The notes: generated from the sequence alone by a model not told the origin. Positions 9,236 through 19,300 are shown, numbered from the stretch's first letter. The stretch: 64,000 nucleotides of DNA from Paractinoplanes brasiliensis (GCF_004362215.1 NZ_SNWR01000001.1:3578001-3642000), one strand, 5' to 3'. Made by a program: numbers and translations.

Positions 9236-10723
9236 GTGCGCTTCGGGGAACACTACGAGATCGTCCGGTCGGAAGCCGACGACTGGTTCGACCCGTACCT
9301 GGCGACCGACACCCCCCTGTGTGTAGAGCCCTTCGCCATCTGGGCCGACACCGAGGACCTGTGGTTCGGCGCTCACGACCACGTCCTGGACTTCTTCGCC
9401 ATGGTCTTCGACCTGGTGCGCGAGTCCGACGGGAACACCGCCTCGCTGGCCTGGAAGAAGGCCCAGGCACTGATGCTGTTCCCCGAGCCGGCCGAGTTCT
9501 GCCTCGGCGTCGCCGCCGGGTCCCCCAACGGCAATGGGGCCGGAAAGGTCCTCCAGGAGGGCATGCTGGAAGGCGTGCGCACCGCACTGGGGCTCGGGTT
9601 CGACAACGTCCCCCACATGGAGATGCTCGCCCTCTTCCAGGGCGGCATGGGCCTGGACCGCATCAGCGATGCGGTCTGCAACGTCGCCAAGAGCTTCTTC
9701 ATCACCTACACCCAGCAGGTCGCCCGCCGGCACAACGTGCCGACCGAGACGTTCCGGGTCCGCAACGCGACCTGGGACCCGGCCACCGCCATGTGGCGCG
9801 ACGCCGAGGTCGACCTGCCCGCCAACCCCTATACCTCCCGCCGCATCCCGGTGCTGCTGGTCCCCAAGCGGTTCCTGCGCGACATCCCGGTAGTGACCGC
9901 CGACGGGTTCTGGAAGTTCGCCTGGAACGGGCACGCCGAGGAACTGCGGACCCACTTCAACTACGACATCGCCCGGCACGTCGACCGCCGGGAGAAGGCG
10001 AAACTGGCCCGGCAGAACCCCGCCATCGTCGCGGAATACCTGACCTCGCTGGAGCACGAAGACCACCCGCCCTACGACGTCGACCGCGACCCCAACCTGC
10101 GTACCTCATGGTGGGAGCGCGGTGGCGCGATCGCCGCGACCGCGAAGACGTCGTTCGTCCCGGAGGACCCGGCACAGTTCCCGGACTTCGTCGGCACCGT
10201 CATCGACGTCTTCAAACGCGGTGTCGAGCGCGAGGGCGAGTGGCAGCAGTTGTGGCACAACAACTTCGCGTACGGCGAGAAGAAGGTCCAGATGGTCTTC
10301 CGCGCGTGCGTCAAGCACTACTGCAAGGCCAACGACGTCGCGGTCGCCGGCGAAGCGAACGCCGGCCGCGGCCCGGTCGACTTCGAGTTCGGCCGCGGCT
10401 GGATGGCCCGCTCCGTCGTCGAGCTGAAGCTGGTCTCCAACACCCGGTTCTGGGACGGCATCCTCGCCCAGACCCCGGAGTACGCCATGGCGGCCGACGT
10501 CAACATCGCCTACTTCGTGGCCGTGGCCTTCACCGACGCCGAGATGGCCGACAGCCTGACCGCCAAGGTCGAAAAGGCCGCCCGGATCGCCTCGCAGCGC
10601 CACAACGTCGAGGTACGGACCGTCATCGTCGACGCCCGCCAGCGGCCCTCGGCGTCGAAGCTCAAGCCGCCGCAGGAAGTCCGCGACGAACTGCACCGTC
10701 CGGACGAAGACGCCGCGGCCTGA
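9236..10723 (+). CDS. Large protein with a C-terminal PD-(D/E)XK nuclease domain
   Basis: This is a 495-residue protein. The C-terminal part carries a clear PD-(D/E)XK signature: GRGPVDF (D382), then VELK (E396 and K398) and Q412 in a following helix. The order D...ExK...Q is typical of restriction-like nucleases. The first 340 residues are of unknown fold and contain the segment IPVLLVPKRFLRDIPVV. The GTG at 9236 was chosen because GGAGGAAGG lies about 8 bases upstream; longer in-frame starts run through the hairpin leader. It ends at a strong hairpin terminator and appears monocistronic, which fits a single-gene defence effector. The target is unknown. Confidence 0.72.
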   Translation: MRFGEHYEIVRSEADDWFDPYLATDTPLCVEPFAIWADTEDLWFGAHDHVLDFFAMVFDLVRESDGNTASLAWKKAQALMLFPEPAEFCLGVAAGSPNGNGAGKVLQEGMLEGVRTALGLGFDNVPHMEMLALFQGGMGLDRISDAVCNVAKSFFITYTQQVARRHNVPTETFRVRNATWDPATAMWRDAEVDLPANPYTSRRIPVLLVPKRFLRDIPVVTADGFWKFAWNGHAEELRTHFNYDIARHVDRREKAKLARQNPAIVAEYLTSLEHEDHPPYDVDRDPNLRTSWWERGGAIAATAKTSFVPEDPAQFPDFVGTVIDVFKRGVEREGEWQQLWHNNFAYGEKKVQMVFRACVKHYCKANDVAVAGEANAGRGPVDFEFGRGWMARSVVELKLVSNTRFWDGILAQTPEYAMAADVNIAYFVAVAFTDAEMADSLTAKVEKAARIASQRHNVEVRTVIVDARQRPSASKLKPPQEVRDELHRPDEDAAA

Positions 10724-10736
10724 CCTGTCGCACCGC

Positions 10737-10778
10737 CGGGCGTTGGGGTGGCGGGTGCGCCCACCGCCCCAACGCCCG
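10737..10778. terminator. Hairpin between convergent genes
   Basis: CGGGCGTTGGGG (10737-10748) pairs perfectly with CCCCAACGCCCG (10767-10778) around an 18-base GC-rich loop. It sits between the stop of the nuclease gene and the stop of the minus-strand HEPN-like gene and can serve both. Confidence 0.65.
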
Positions 10779-10779
10779 A

Positions 10780-11309
10780 TCAAGTCACTTGTTTGCCGAA
10801 CCTGGTATCAAGTTCTTCTGTATTCCATGTGGTCGATGATTTTGCTGCGATGCGCTCAACGAGTCGCGAACAGAATGCGGGAACGTTTATCAGCGCGACC
10901 CGCGGGGTGCGCGTATCGACGGCGTGGGCGGCAGGGTCACCAATGAATCGGACGGTGCGATTTTCGGCCTTTTCGGGGCGCGGTGGCCCGTAACCATGAA
11001 GGATGCTATTGCGAACGGCGTAGATGACTCGGGCGTCATGGTCTGGCACTCCATGATTGGTCAATAGTTGCACCCAACGCCGATTCACGTCGTCAGCAGT
11101 GGAAGTAAGCGTGTCGAGCACCACCATCCCGAGAGCAAGGCCGATCCACGATTCGGTTCCAGGGGCGACGCCTGTGACAGCATCACGGTGATGAGCAGTC
11201 GCATATCACGCAAGGCCAACACGAGCGTTGGGTATAGGCCGCTGTCCGACTCGGGGCACAGCAGCATCGCCGGCCCGGGTTCCGACCCCAGATCATGGTG
11301 GGTGGTCAC
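10780..11309 (-). pseudogene. HEPN-like gene split by a frameshift
   Basis: Two minus-strand frames overlap here. The upstream frame (start 11309) gives a natural-looking N-terminus ending near LEPNRGSALLSG and then runs into low-quality sequence. The downstream frame (10780-11127) continues directly with VVLDTLTSTADDVN and carries a HEPN RNase-like RNxxxH motif (RNSILH followed by G). Joined, they make one coherent protein of about 175 residues. The switch falls near 11127 in a CTCTCGGGATGG context, as if one base were lost. Alternatives are a sequencing error or two overlapping short genes. No slippery heptamer is seen. HEPN domains are common in abortive-infection and toxin proteins. Confidence 0.5.
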
Positions 11310-11562
11310 CCGTCGACGCTATCTGCGCCTTGGTCAGCCGGTCGCGGGTTCGGCCACAACGTGGTGGATCTTGATCGACAAACCAGCCGATCGCCCGCCG
11401 GCCCAAGTCCGGAGACAAGCGGGGACCATCTGCCACGCCCGGCTTGTGAGCCACAAAGCGGTACCAAAGGATCGTGTGCCAAGACTTCGCCACAGGCAGA
11501 GCGGACCGCGGTCTCGACCGAAGCCGGATCGCCAGGCGGGAAGCGCGTGCCATCATCGGGGC

Positions 11563-12234
11563 ATGGACCCTCACGAACTGCGTAAGCAAGTGATGAGAAA
11601 GACCCGTTACGGGCTGAACGTAGTAGCACTAGAACGGGACTTGGTGCCGCCTGAGGGGCCGCTCGACGTGGCACTCACCAACGGTCTGGCGGCGATCGTG
11701 GCATCGGAATTCCCCGGTGAGGAACGGGACTCGAAGGGCCGGATGTATGCGGCGAGCAAACTTCTCGAAATCCTGGAAGGCAAGGGGAAGAATTTCGATT
11801 TCACCACGTTGCGCGAAATATTGGAAATAACGCAGCCTCTCCGGCATGCTCGCGCGGACGACGAGTGGATACCTCTCTATCGCCGCCATTTGAAGGCGTT
11901 GACTGATCTCGACGATGAACCCGCCCTTCAGGCATTGTCCCTGGCTCGCCAGGCAAGCGGCGTCGAGAGCCTGCTTCGGCAATTGTATGAGAACGCGGCA
12001 ATGGACGCGGCGGACCGCCAAGGGCTTCTGCCGGACGAGGATTTCCAGCCGCAAGTCGAGTTTGAATCCTGTGACGAATGCGGTCGTTCGACCTTTCTTC
12101 CCTCGGGATTCGATGACTACGGGGGCACGTCAACGGTAGGTCAGTGCTTTGCATGCGGCTACGAAAGGGATGCCGAGACAGCGGGGGAAATGGCCGTAAA
12201 CACGCTATGGGACCAGCGTTACGAAAAGTCCTAG
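11563..12234 (+). CDS. Hypothetical protein with a C-terminal zinc ribbon
   Basis: This is a 223-residue protein. The N-terminal 150 residues are helical and not recognised; an abortive-infection-like helical bundle is possible. The C-terminus has a zinc-ribbon pair, CDEC at about residue 167 and CFAC about 25 residues later. The ATG at 11563 begins the coding-like part; the longer in-frame extension to 11068 crosses the divergent HEPN-like gene and was rejected. The upstream 250 bases are shared with that gene. Codons in this gene include more AT-ending forms than its neighbours, which would fit transfer. Function unknown. Confidence 0.6.
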   Translation: MDPHELRKQVMRKTRYGLNVVALERDLVPPEGPLDVALTNGLAAIVASEFPGEERDSKGRMYAASKLLEILEGKGKNFDFTTLREILEITQPLRHARADDEWIPLYRRHLKALTDLDDEPALQALSLARQASGVESLLRQLYENAAMDAADRQGLLPDEDFQPQVEFESCDECGRSTFLPSGFDDYGGTSTVGQCFACGYERDAETAGEMAVNTLWDQRYEKS

Positions 12235-12362
12235 GCTTCGCTCCTCTCTGGAAGGAGAAGTACACCAACGGCTAAGGGGCCGGGCCGTGGCTGCTCAGGC
12301 GACATGCTTCAAGCTTGGCAGCCGTTGAGAAAGTCGCTGGACCGGCTTCGTAGGCTCGGATC

Positions 12363-13040
12363 ATGCTGGTGCCGGGAACTCCGATGTGGAACATCACGCT
12401 TGATAACGAGGCGAATGACGCCGCCAGTCTGTTCTCCCATGGTCTTGCGATCACGGCAGGCATCCGCCGCGACTATCACGACGCGGTGGCGGCGATGTCG
12501 CTCCTGGCTCTGGGTACGGAGAAACTAGTGAAACTGACGATTGGCATCGCCCGTGTCGATCGTGGCGAGGGGTGGCCGTCGAGGCGCGATATGCGCAACC
12601 TCGGGCACGGCATCGTCGCCGCTGATGGTCATGCTCGGGCGACGCTCGATCTCAGCCGCAGCACCGCGCCGGTCCACCTGGACGAGCTGCGCCGGGCTGT
12701 CGAGGCGGACCCGGTCGTGACGGTGGTCCTTGCCGCTCTTGAGCGTTTCGGTGAGAACGGCCGCTTCTTCTTCCTCGACTCGCTGGGTGACAGCCCGCAG
12801 CAGACAACGTCACCGCACATGCTGTGGGCTGGCATGGTGTCTTCGATCATGCGGGCAGATCCGCAGATGACGGCGCGGATGACGACACCCGAGGAGATGG
12901 AGTCCCGGGCCGATCTGAACGAGGTGATCGTGGCCTCGTTGACCGGTTGGTGGGAGTTCTACCGGGCGGCGTGGACCACGGGCGCGATCGGCGAGAACGC
13001 CAAGAAGTATTCGCAGACGCTGCGACTGGCGGCGAACTAA
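12363..13040 (+). CDS. HEPN-like helical protein
   Basis: This 225-residue helical protein resembles HEPN-type proteins. Residues 45-62 (LLALGTEKLVKLTIGIA) look like the first long HEPN helix. RNLGHGI at about residues 78-84 sits where these families carry a conserved GH motif. The spacing R-x3-H is shorter than the catalytic Rx4-6H form, so it may be a non-catalytic HEPN partner. It lies between the zinc-ribbon gene and the PIN gene, all on the same strand with 128- and 139-base gaps. A link to RNA-targeting defence is inference. Confidence 0.55.
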   Translation: MLVPGTPMWNITLDNEANDAASLFSHGLAITAGIRRDYHDAVAAMSLLALGTEKLVKLTIGIARVDRGEGWPSRRDMRNLGHGIVAADGHARATLDLSRSTAPVHLDELRRAVEADPVVTVVLAALERFGENGRFFFLDSLGDSPQQTTSPHMLWAGMVSSIMRADPQMTARMTTPEEMESRADLNEVIVASLTGWWEFYRAAWTTGAIGENAKKYSQTLRLAAN

Positions 13041-13179
13041 ACACAGCGCGGCAAGATCCGGCGTCTCAGCGACCCTCGCTCGTCCTGCCTGCCGGCATGT
13101 TCCACACCTCCTGGAGGGTGACCAGCACGGGCAGGGATTTCGAGTGCACGCTCTGACGGGGTCGCCGTAAGGTCTTCCG

Positions 13180-14220
13180 GTGGACACGCTCAGACCAGCG
13201 GAAACGCAGACGGCAGCCGCTCCTTTTTTCTCGGGACTGCTGCGTGTCCGTCCTGCGGTGCTTGACACGGGACCGCTGACGACCGATGTGATCGGCTCCG
13301 TCAAGCGCGGCGAGCCCTCGCCGCTCTGTCTGGCGATGCAGGCGGGTCTCGTCCGTGGCTACGCGGCGCACCATGTGTGGGCGGAGGTGCCCCGCGTGCT
13401 CGCCAAGCGTGCTGGTCAGGCCCGGGTGTCGTTCGAGGAACTGGAGCGGCTCTGGTGGGACGAGTACGTACCGCTCATCCGCGTCGTGGACTGCGCCGGC
13501 CTGCCTACGACCCGGCAGTCACGAGTTCTTGCTGGCCGTGACGACTCCGACACGAACACCCTCCTTCTGGCCGGGTTGATCGCGCCGGTGGTCGTCATCG
13601 CGGAGGACCGCGACATCGTTTCCAGCGGCCTCGCATACGAGCAGTGGACCCACTTCTACGAGGTGGCGCGGGCGATCGATGCCGGGAAGCGGCACCTGAC
13701 GTCAGCGGCCTTGCTCGCCTCTCTCGGCGGTCACGGAGCTGCTGCTGCGGGCCGAGGCGTCGTCAGGTTGATGGCCAGCCCGGTGGGGAAAGGCGCGGTC
13801 GCGCTAACGATGCTGGCTCTGGCCGTTGCGGCTGTTCGATGGGGGCCTGACCTACGCGCGTCCTGGCGTCGCGGCGACGCGTCCCGCAAGGAGCTGATGA
13901 CCGAGTTCGGCGTCCACGTCACGGCGTTCTTGCAGCGGCTGGAGCGAGCAGAAGGAGTCTGGAAGGACGCGGAGCGAGGCGAGCCGGGTACATCCGTAAC
14001 GCACCGAGTCGCGACGGTGCTGGCATCGGCGGAAGCGCCGATGACGCGCACGGAATTGGTTGCGGCGCTGGACATGACAGACTTTCGGCGGGGTATGGAT
14101 CAACTCGGTCACGTCCTATTCGCAGCCCCGGCCTTTGTCCAGGTGACTGGTTATCGCTGGCAGCTCGGTCGTGACGGGGTTGACTTCGGCCTCAGCGCTG
14201 GCCGCGTGCGGCAGGGTTAA
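13180..14220 (+). CDS. PIN-domain RNase fused to a membrane helix and a winged helix
   Basis: This 346-residue protein begins with a PIN domain (about 25-150). Its acidic set is D29 in VLDTGP, E69 in HVWAEV, D121/D122/D124 in GRDDSDTN and D143/D145 in AEDRDI, as in VapC-type metal-dependent RNases. A single transmembrane helix follows at about 203-220. The C-terminal 120 residues hold a winged-helix-like segment (TRTELVAALDMTDFRRGMDQL). No VapB-like antitoxin lies next to it, so it is not a standard VapBC pair. A membrane-tethered RNase with a regulatory domain suggests an effector. The GTG start at 13180 is the first start upstream of the PIN core. Confidence 0.7.
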   Translation: MDTLRPAETQTAAAPFFSGLLRVRPAVLDTGPLTTDVIGSVKRGEPSPLCLAMQAGLVRGYAAHHVWAEVPRVLAKRAGQARVSFEELERLWWDEYVPLIRVVDCAGLPTTRQSRVLAGRDDSDTNTLLLAGLIAPVVVIAEDRDIVSSGLAYEQWTHFYEVARAIDAGKRHLTSAALLASLGGHGAAAAGRGVVRLMASPVGKGAVALTMLALAVAAVRWGPDLRASWRRGDASRKELMTEFGVHVTAFLQRLERAEGVWKDAERGEPGTSVTHRVATVLASAEAPMTRTELVAALDMTDFRRGMDQLGHVLFAAPAFVQVTGYRWQLGRDGVDFGLSAGRVRQG

Positions 14221-14521
14221 GCAGGTGCTTTGCGTCATGGAGCTGGGCACAGAAGATCGTTCCAGTTCGAGCCGCAGACGAATGCGAGCCCGGGGCCGCT
14301 GCTGCGCTGGCGGATTGAGGGCCAGGAGATGGCGTGCTTCAAGAACCAGACTACTACCGCCCAGGGCACCGCCGCCTCCGCTGAGAAGGTGAAGCGGCGG
14401 CTTCCCTGACGTGCTCTGTGGAGACCTTGTCGGCTGTGTGACAGCCATGCAACTGAACCTCCCGGCATGGATGGGCGTTGATACGGTTGGCGGACCTTGC
14501 TGGGTGTGACTAGGGAGTAAC
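14221..14521. other. 301-base gap without a gene
   Basis: I see no coding frame and no strong hairpin. The last 60 bases (TTGATACGG followed 20-25 bases later by TGTGACT) may hold the promoter of the small operon that starts at 14522, which has GGGAGTAAC just before its GTG. Confidence 0.35.
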
Positions 14522-14845
14522 GTGAACAGCGGTGTCGAGGAAGCCAAGCTGACTCTTCGGAGAGTGGTGGGCAAGTTCGCGTTGCTCTTCGCCTTCATCT
14601 ATCTCTTGGCGCTTCTCGCTGTCTTCATCACGGCTTATCAGGGCGATGAGGTGCCCGTCAGCACGTGGCTCCTGCTCGTGCCGGCTGGTGTGGCGTTCGT
14701 CCCTGCCGTAGTAGATGCCGTCAACCTGCACCGAACCGAAGATCCCGTCAGGCTCAGCAAGCTCTGGAAGAGGTGCGGGCTCTTGGCGGTGAGTGGGATG
14801 GTCCTCCTGGTGGCCTCATCCTTTATTACGGATTGGATCAACTGA
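14522..14845 (+). CDS. Small membrane protein with three transmembrane helices
   Basis: This is a 107-residue integral membrane protein. Hydrophobic helices lie at about 19-38, 48-66 and 85-103. A GGGAG sequence precedes the GTG start. The stop overlaps the next start (TGATG), so it is translationally coupled to the WXG100-like gene. No family is recognised. It heads a four-gene run of type VII secretion-like products and may help their secretion or assembly (inference from context). Confidence 0.6.
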   Translation: MNSGVEEAKLTLRRVVGKFALLFAFIYLLALLAVFITAYQGDEVPVSTWLLLVPAGVAFVPAVVDAVNLHRTEDPVRLSKLWKRCGLLAVSGMVLLVASSFITDWIN

Positions 14846-15180
14846 TGACGTTCCGTGTGGAACCGGGCTCGCTGAGGTTGTACGCGGCCGAGCTTGCGGA
14901 CGCATCCGGCGTAGCCGAGGCAACCCAGAACTATGCCAACAAGTGGGGATCGCTCACGCCGCATCAACTGGGCATCTTGGGGCAGGTGACCCAGAGGCAT
15001 GAGAACTTCATGGAGGACTTGAACGAGACCCTGCTCAAGTTGGCGAAGGTCCTAGACACGTCGTCGGTGAATCTGCGGAGCGTGGCTGCTACCTACGAGC
15101 GCACCGACTCTGAGTCCGCTGCCCAGATCGATTCGAGCTACCCGACAGTGCAGAGGCCCATCACGTCGGCTGGGAGCTGA
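14845..15180 (+). CDS. WXG100/EspC-like type VII secretion substrate
   Basis: This is a 111-residue helical protein with the look of an ESX substrate. There is a helix with LRLYAAELADASGVAEA, a loop with a Trp-Gly turn (NKWGSL), then a second long helix from about residue 45. Such proteins form helical hairpins secreted by type VII systems. The ATG at 14845 overlaps the preceding stop by one base. The next gene begins two bases after the stop, so both are in one operon and may form a heterodimer. Confidence 0.62.
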   Translation: MTFRVEPGSLRLYAAELADASGVAEATQNYANKWGSLTPHQLGILGQVTQRHENFMEDLNETLLKLAKVLDTSSVNLRSVAATYERTDSESAAQIDSSYPTVQRPITSAGS

Positions 15181-15181
15181 G

Positions 15182-15910
15182 ATGGTCGATCCCACTGCTG
15201 CTTTGGTTGCTCCAGGTGAGCCCGATGCTTCGGCTGCCAACGGCTTCCCCGACCCTGGGGCACTCTTCAACTACGTGTCGCCTACGGCGTGGATCAACGC
15301 GGTGATCGATGGCCTGACGGGCTTTAACGCCATCGAATACTGCACACAGTGGGTGGGCGGGGACTGGGGAGCCATCTACAAGTTCGGCGACGCGCTGATC
15401 AGCATGGGCCAGTGCGCTGACCAGCTCGCTGTGAACCTTCAGCAGGGCATGTTGAAACTTGATTCAGGCTGGGATGGGAACGCCAACGACTCGGCGTACA
15501 ACTACTTCACGTCGCTGTCGGCATCGGTGAGCGAGCTTCGTTTCAAGTTGACTGACCTCGGCGAGGAGTATCACAAGGCCGCGAATGGGGCCTGGGGTCT
15601 GGCGAATCAGCTCGGCAACCTGATCCAGGCGCTGGCGGACAGCGCCATCTTGGCCGGGATCATCGCGGGTGGTAGCACGGCGCTGATGTCCACCGGGGTG
15701 GGGGCGGTCGTAGGAGGCCCCGGATACGTGGCGGTGACGCTGATCGTCGCGGACATGTTGGTGATCGTCAACAAGATCTCGGTGATCATCCAGACGGGCA
15801 TGATGGCCATCTTTGGGTCCTTCGGCCTGGCGATGGACATCGCCTACCAGGGTGGCAGCCTCGACTCCATCCCGCTGCCGTCGGCGGCGTACGCCGCTCC
15901 GGGAGCCTGA
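15182..15910 (+). CDS. WXG100-domain protein with a hydrophobic C-terminal half
   Basis: This is a 242-residue protein. A helical hairpin at about 60-135 has the type VII substrate turn (SGWDGNAND, the WxG motif). The C-terminal half (about 150-225) has long hydrophobic segments rich in Gly, Ala and Ile, as in membrane-inserting ESX effectors or pore-forming tails. No enzyme-like toxin domain is visible. It lies directly after the EspC-like gene and one base before the next gene. It could be a secreted membrane-active protein (inference). Confidence 0.6.
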   Translation: MVDPTAALVAPGEPDASAANGFPDPGALFNYVSPTAWINAVIDGLTGFNAIEYCTQWVGGDWGAIYKFGDALISMGQCADQLAVNLQQGMLKLDSGWDGNANDSAYNYFTSLSASVSELRFKLTDLGEEYHKAANGAWGLANQLGNLIQALADSAILAGIIAGGSTALMSTGVGAVVGGPGYVAVTLIVADMLVIVNKISVIIQTGMMAIFGSFGLAMDIAYQGGSLDSIPLPSAAYAAPGA

Positions 15911-15911
15911 C

Positions 15912-16241
15912 GTGCAAGAGCGTGGAGGAGAGGCAATTGACCGCGAGTTGGAGACGATGGCAGGCCGCTCGGGGATTGCCGAGGAGGTCAAGGAGAGCCT
16001 TCGGCGGATGAAGGATGGCTCGGCCGGTCCCGAGATGGCCGAGGTGGCGAGAGATTTGCTTGAGGGGCGTATCCGTCTGCGGGATCTCTCCATGACCGAC
16101 GTGTACTCCGGCCCGCTCATGGACGCCATCGACAGGTACAAGCGGTGGGAGTCGGAACTGACGCCGGAACAACGGGACGCTCTGGCGGAGCAGGTGCGCG
16201 AGCGCTTCGGAGTTGACGTGAACGAGCTGCGTCGTTCGTGA
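15912..16241 (+). CDS. Small helical protein, last gene of the secretion-like operon
   Basis: This is a 109-residue charged helical protein. The GTG at 15912 follows the preceding stop by one base. The C-terminal half (TPEQRDALAEQVRERFGVDVNEL) is amphipathic. No family is recognised. In this position it could be a chaperone or immunity protein for the hydrophobic WXG protein upstream, which is inference only. Confidence 0.55.
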   Translation: MQERGGEAIDRELETMAGRSGIAEEVKESLRRMKDGSAGPEMAEVARDLLEGRIRLRDLSMTDVYSGPLMDAIDRYKRWESELTPEQRDALAEQVRERFGVDVNELRRS

Positions 16242-16383
16242 AACCTCACCGGCCGAGCTCGCAGATCGAAGTGGATAATCGCTGAGTGGCGTGATGTCCG
16301 TGGCCCGGGGGGTCGGGTTTACCGGACGTGAGGCCGATGAACCCACAACCCTTGATCGTCGTTGTCTCAGACAGGCTCAGCCG

Positions 16384-19300
16384 TCAGCCACGTAATCCAC
16401 GGCGTGCGCGCTCGGCTTCAACGTCAAATCCACGTGCGTCGCGTTCATACGACTCTGCCAGCGACGTGAGGAGTTTCCGGGTTCGTGGCCAGGCCGCCGC
16501 AGCGCTGGCTTGGCGCTGATAGTCCGTGGCCAGCTGCCGCTCCTGGTCACCACCGTCGTAGACGCCCCGAGTAGTGACGCCTCGCCGGTTGTAGATGCCG
16601 ACGTGTAGGCCATTCTCCAGCGGATGGCTGCGAAGATCTTCTAGTAGGTCACGCACCGGCCTGGGCGGGAAGACGCCGTCAGGGTCCGGTGGGGCATAGG
16701 CCAGAATTTGCCCGATCTGGCTGTCCCCGACTCGCTGGCGACCAAGCGTGCCCAACCGGGCGCGGGCGTCGTCGACCCACTGACGCAACCGATCCGCGTC
16801 AAGGGTTCCATCCGCGCGAACGCCGGGGCATCTACGCCAGTCGTGGAGAACCTCGTAAGCACGTAGGGCACGGTCCTGCCGTGCCGGCTCTGGCTCGTCG
16901 CCCTCGGATTCGTTCTCGTCCAGCTCGATGCCTTCACCTTTGAATGCGTACCGAACAAGTTCGACGAAGAGCGCTGGGTCTTCGGCGAGCGCGCCGTGCA
17001 GTGCTGGGGCATCGGCTTCAAAGCCGAGGACCGGGAAGAGCTGCCATTCGATGGTGAGCAGGCGCTGCGCGCCGATCGTGTCACGATGGTCGGCCAAGAG
17101 GGCGATCACTTCCCGGAAGTCATGATCGCGCAGGGTTGCGAACTCCGGATCTTCACGGCCGCTGGCTATCAGTACGTCTAGGGCGTCCGCGGCGATCTCG
17201 GCGGCTTCGGCCGTGTTGCAGCGGTTGCGGTACAGAACGAGAAGGTGAAGAGCGGCTGCTGGCCGGCCGACAGCCGTCAGTGACCGGGCCGCTTCGAGCA
17301 CGAACTCAAAGTCATGGCCTAGTCCGTAGAAGACGAATTCTCGCCAGTAACGGTCCGCGACCGCCGGGTCCAACTCGGTTAGCTTCGTCCAAGCGGCGCG
17401 CGGCTCGCGGGTGGCTCGGAGTATGCGGGCCTGCGCCGAGGTGTTTGTTGTGGCATGGAGCAGGCGGTCGCGCGCCTCCGTGCCGCCGTCGCGGAGTCGT
17501 TCGGCTAGGTAGGCAAACGCTACTTCGGGGCGGAACCCGTTGTCTTCGGTGAGCCAGACCAGCATGACGTCATCCCAGTTGCCCCCGACCCCTGCCAGCC
17601 CGTCACCGACTAGGTGCGGGTAGTTGGTGTTCGTAGCCAATTCGGCCAAGGCTTCTTCACCGCCAGAGCGGCATATTTCTTCGATAGCCTGGCTCCGGAG
17701 TTGACGTATCGTCCGTTGGTAGGCCGCGATGTCGTCCCGGCGGGAGTGGTCGCCGAGGGTGATCCAGTCGGAGGCGAACAGCCAGGCGTTACGGCGTACC
17801 GGGTCATGTGGTCGCACCGCTTCCGCGGCAACCTCTAGCGGAAGCAGTCGTTCTTCGGGCAGGGCCCATCCGGCGTCGCTGTATTCCCGGTGACGTGCTA
17901 CGAACTCGCGTACCGCGTCGAATACACGCTCCCGTTGTACGTCGTCGGTGAGGACCGCGCCGAGTTCGTTCAGACGGTCTGCGAACACGGCGCGGTGCGC
18001 TGGTGAGAGCTGGTCGAAGTGGGAGATCATGCGAATGAAGCGGTCAGGCTCATCGCTCAAGTTGTCGAGCAGCATCTCGACGACGGCGTCCGTCTGCGTG
18101 TCGACGTCCGCCCGTGTGACCTTCTGGGTTTGCTTCCAATCCCGGAATCGAGGCCCGGGCTGGACGATCTGAAGCCGGTGCGAATGCGGCAGAAGATCGT
18201 GGAGAACCGGGAGAGCCACCTCGGGCTGTTGGCGCAGCAACCGTGCGGTCATGCGAATCCGGTGGTCCAGGTCTGCCGTCGTGTTGGGTGCCCAGCAACT
18301 CAGAATGCTCACGAGGCTGTTGGCCGGCCGGTTGGACCAGGTACCGCCAGGGTCGATCGCCGCGAGCTGGCCGAGGATTTCCACAACTTCGTCAACGTAA
18401 TCCGTTGACCAGGCCACCACGCTCAGGGCGGCCAGCACGGCGAGATGTGGAGACGGCACGCCGCTGCCGAACTGGTTCCGATCTTTGTCCTGGAACATGT
18501 GCCGATGCAGGCGCGGCCCGTGCGGCAAGTCCCGGCTGAGAGCCGCAAGAACCTCTTGAGGCGCGGCCTCGGCCAGCAAAGGCAGTACATCGCCGAGAGA
18601 GGTCCACAGCGCATAGGTGTCGTCTGCGTCGGCGGCCCGGAGAACATCCCGTACCACCAGGCGTGCCCACTCAGCTCCCGTGGTGTTTCGGGGTGCGCGT
18701 AGCGAGGTGTCGCCGCCCAGCAGAGCGAGGGTCTGGGCCAGCCCCATGCGCAGAGCACCGGAAAACTTGCGGCGAACGTCGCTCGTCATCTCCTGGAACG
18801 GATCGGCTTCACGGGTGGCGATGTTTGGGTCTACCTCGGAGAACACCTCAAGGGCGGCTGATCGGAACGCATGCAGATCATCTGGCGTCAGCTGCGGGCC
18901 GAGCAGGGTCCACGCGTCCTCCGGGGAAAGCAGGTGCCAATGGTCGTCGACTTCGGCGACGAACGGGATCTCCGGGACAGCAGCGAGTTTTAGCGCGGTC
19001 TCGTGCACTAGTTCATACGGTCGGCCGACGCAACGCGCGACGAGTGTCCGGTCGTGCTCGCCTGCGCCGAACCAGCCGCCGATCAGCAACAACCGTCGGC
19101 GGATCACATCGGGCTCAGACACCCAGGATGGGGTCAAGGGCGTCGGATTCTTGGCGAGACTTCGCCGTAGCGCCAGCAGGCTTCGCCGGGCAAGCGCGCC
19201 GAGCGACCAGGTCCGCTCATGGTCCAGCCCGTCCGCCTGCATCTTGGTGGCTACGGCTTGGCCGTCGACACGTGGCACCGGGATGGTACCGACGGCCCCG

